Assembly: GCF_000227685.2 (NCBI RefSeq)
Contig: NZ_CP007029.1
Coordinates: forward strand, 3,446,501 to 3,510,500
Length of the DNA: 64,000 nucleotides
Origin: Thioalkalivibrio paradoxus ARh 1
Lineage (GTDB): Bacteria > Pseudomonadota > Gammaproteobacteria > Ectothiorhodospirales > Ectothiorhodospiraceae
Reading direction: 5' to 3'
Of this stretch, positions 63,282-64,000 are shown in pieces; within the stretch, counting starts at the first letter, position 1, and each line of letters starts with the position of its first letter. A model generated the notes under the pieces. The model saw only the letters and a list, made by a program, of their open reading frames with translations, did not search any database and was not told the origin of the DNA. The position numbers and the translations under genes are program-made.

Positions 63282-64000
63282 ATGACCGAATCCACCCAGC
63301 CCAATCCCCGGCACCGGCTCTCGCCACTGACCTGCGATGCCCCGGGCCTGCGCCAATCGATCCGCGACGCGCTGGTGCGGGTGGTCGGCAAGGATCCGGA
63401 TCTGGCCACCCCGCGCGACTGGCTGCACGCCGTATCGTTCGCGATCCGGGAACGGATCATCGAGCGGCGCGTCGTCACCCGGCGCCAGTTCGCCGAGGAG
63501 GACGTGAAGCGGGTCTACTACCTGTCGATGGAGTACCTGATCGGCCGGATGCTGGAAGCCAACCTGCGCAACATGGGCATTTTCGAGGTAACCCAGCAGG
63601 CGCTGCAGGATCTGGGCGTCGACTTCCGCGAGATCGCGCGGCTGGAGGAAGACGCGGCGCTCGGCAACGGCGGCCTCGGGCGGCTCGCGGCGTGCATTCT
63701 CGAGTCGATGGCGACCCAGGGCTATCCCGGCTACGGCTACGGCATCCGCTACGAATACGGAATGTTCCAGCAGCATATCGAGCATTTCCGGCAGGTCGAG
63801 CACCCGGACAACTGGCTGCGTTACGGCAATCCCTGGGAGTTTCCGCGGCCCGAAAAGACGTTCCCGGTGCGATTCTACGGCTACGTGGTCGAACACCACC
63901 GGCCCGACGGCGAGACCTCCTGCAACTGGGAGAACGGCGAGGAAGTCCTGGCGATGGCCTACGACTACCCCACCGCCGGTTACGAGCGCCGGAACGTGAA
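63282..64000 (+). CDS. glgP: Glycogen/maltodextrin phosphorylase GlgP (5' part, runs off the window)
   Basis: The first 239 residues are visible before the window ends. Segments VYYLSMEYLIGRMLEANLRN, EDAALGNGGLGRLAACILESMATQGYPGYGYGIRYEYGMFQQ and the DNWLRYGNPWEFPRPE stretch are diagnostic of the glycogen phosphorylase family, which releases glucose-1-phosphate from alpha-1,4-glucans. The catalytic lysine that binds pyridoxal phosphate lies beyond the end. The start ATG at 63282 opens with a short variable tail. The frame is open to the last base. Confidence 0.95.
   Translation, partial: MTESTQPNPRHRLSPLTCDAPGLRQSIRDALVRVVGKDPDLATPRDWLHAVSFAIRERIIERRVVTRRQFAEEDVKRVYYLSMEYLIGRMLEANLRNMGIFEVTQQALQDLGVDFREIARLEEDAALGNGGLGRLAACILESMATQGYPGYGYGIRYEYGMFQQHIEHFRQVEHPDNWLRYGNPWEFPRPEKTFPVRFYGYVVEHHRPDGETSCNWENGEEVLAMAYDYPTAGYERRNV

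Overview
The window is one stretch of a GC-rich gammaproteobacterial chromosome. Everything points to a haloalkaliphilic, sulfur-oxidising, chemolithoautotrophic member of the Ectothiorhodospiraceae, most likely Thioalkalivibrio of the nitratireducens/paradoxus type. This is inferred from content: an octaheme nitrite reductase whose catalytic residues match TvNiR at the published numbering, a flavocytochrome c sulfide dehydrogenase pair, de novo glycine betaine synthesis by methylation of glycine, and a sucrose-phosphate synthase, both of these being osmolyte pathways. I saw no tRNA, rRNA, CRISPR array, phage or complete insertion sequence.

Layout. 0-10 kb: housekeeping genes (hspQ, a yrfG-like HAD phosphatase, nudE, cysQ), a secreted Ntn hydrolase, a GT39-type glycosyltransferase, RDD and DUF2934 proteins, and a two-domain sucrose-phosphate synthase. 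10-17 kb: msrB, an RND efflux pump with its adaptor, a 169-bp MITE-like element, gshA and mtfA. 17.8-34.5 kb: the most interesting part, a nitrite/sulfide respiration island. 34.6-51.7 kb: an HD-GYP protein, ABC-F, oxyR, a nucleotide cyclase operon, tandem Slp lipoproteins, a divergent pair of dienelactone-hydrolase-like proteins, a GNAT-nitrilase fusion, a Crp/Fnr regulator and small membrane proteins. 51.9-59.6 kb: a methyl-cycle and betaine block (metH, bpt, metK, two glycine methyltransferases). 60-64 kb: purH, purD and the start of a glycogen phosphorylase.

The respiration island reads, on the minus strand: octaheme nitrite reductase, terminator, ccmF, ccmG, ccmH, ccmI, ccmC, ccmD, ccmE, a second ccmF, a second ccmG, a second ccmI, then a NarX-like sensor and a NarL-like regulator. 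fccA and fccB diverge from the nitrite reductase. The 823-bp divergent spacer carries a perfect 7-2-7 NarL/NarP palindrome (32236-32251). The simplest model is a self-contained module: NarXL senses nitrate/nitrite and controls the reductase, while a partly duplicated cytochrome c maturation set serves its eight hemes, including the CXXCK-bound catalytic one. Sulfide oxidation by FccAB could supply the electrons. ccmA and ccmB are not in the window, and ccmC carries an apparent one-base frameshift inside its tryptophan-rich heme-handling motif.

The betaine block pairs glycine/sarcosine and sarcosine/dimethylglycine methyltransferases with S-adenosylmethionine synthetase directly downstream, separated by a leader that can fold as a three-way junction. 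The neighbouring metH can regenerate methionine.
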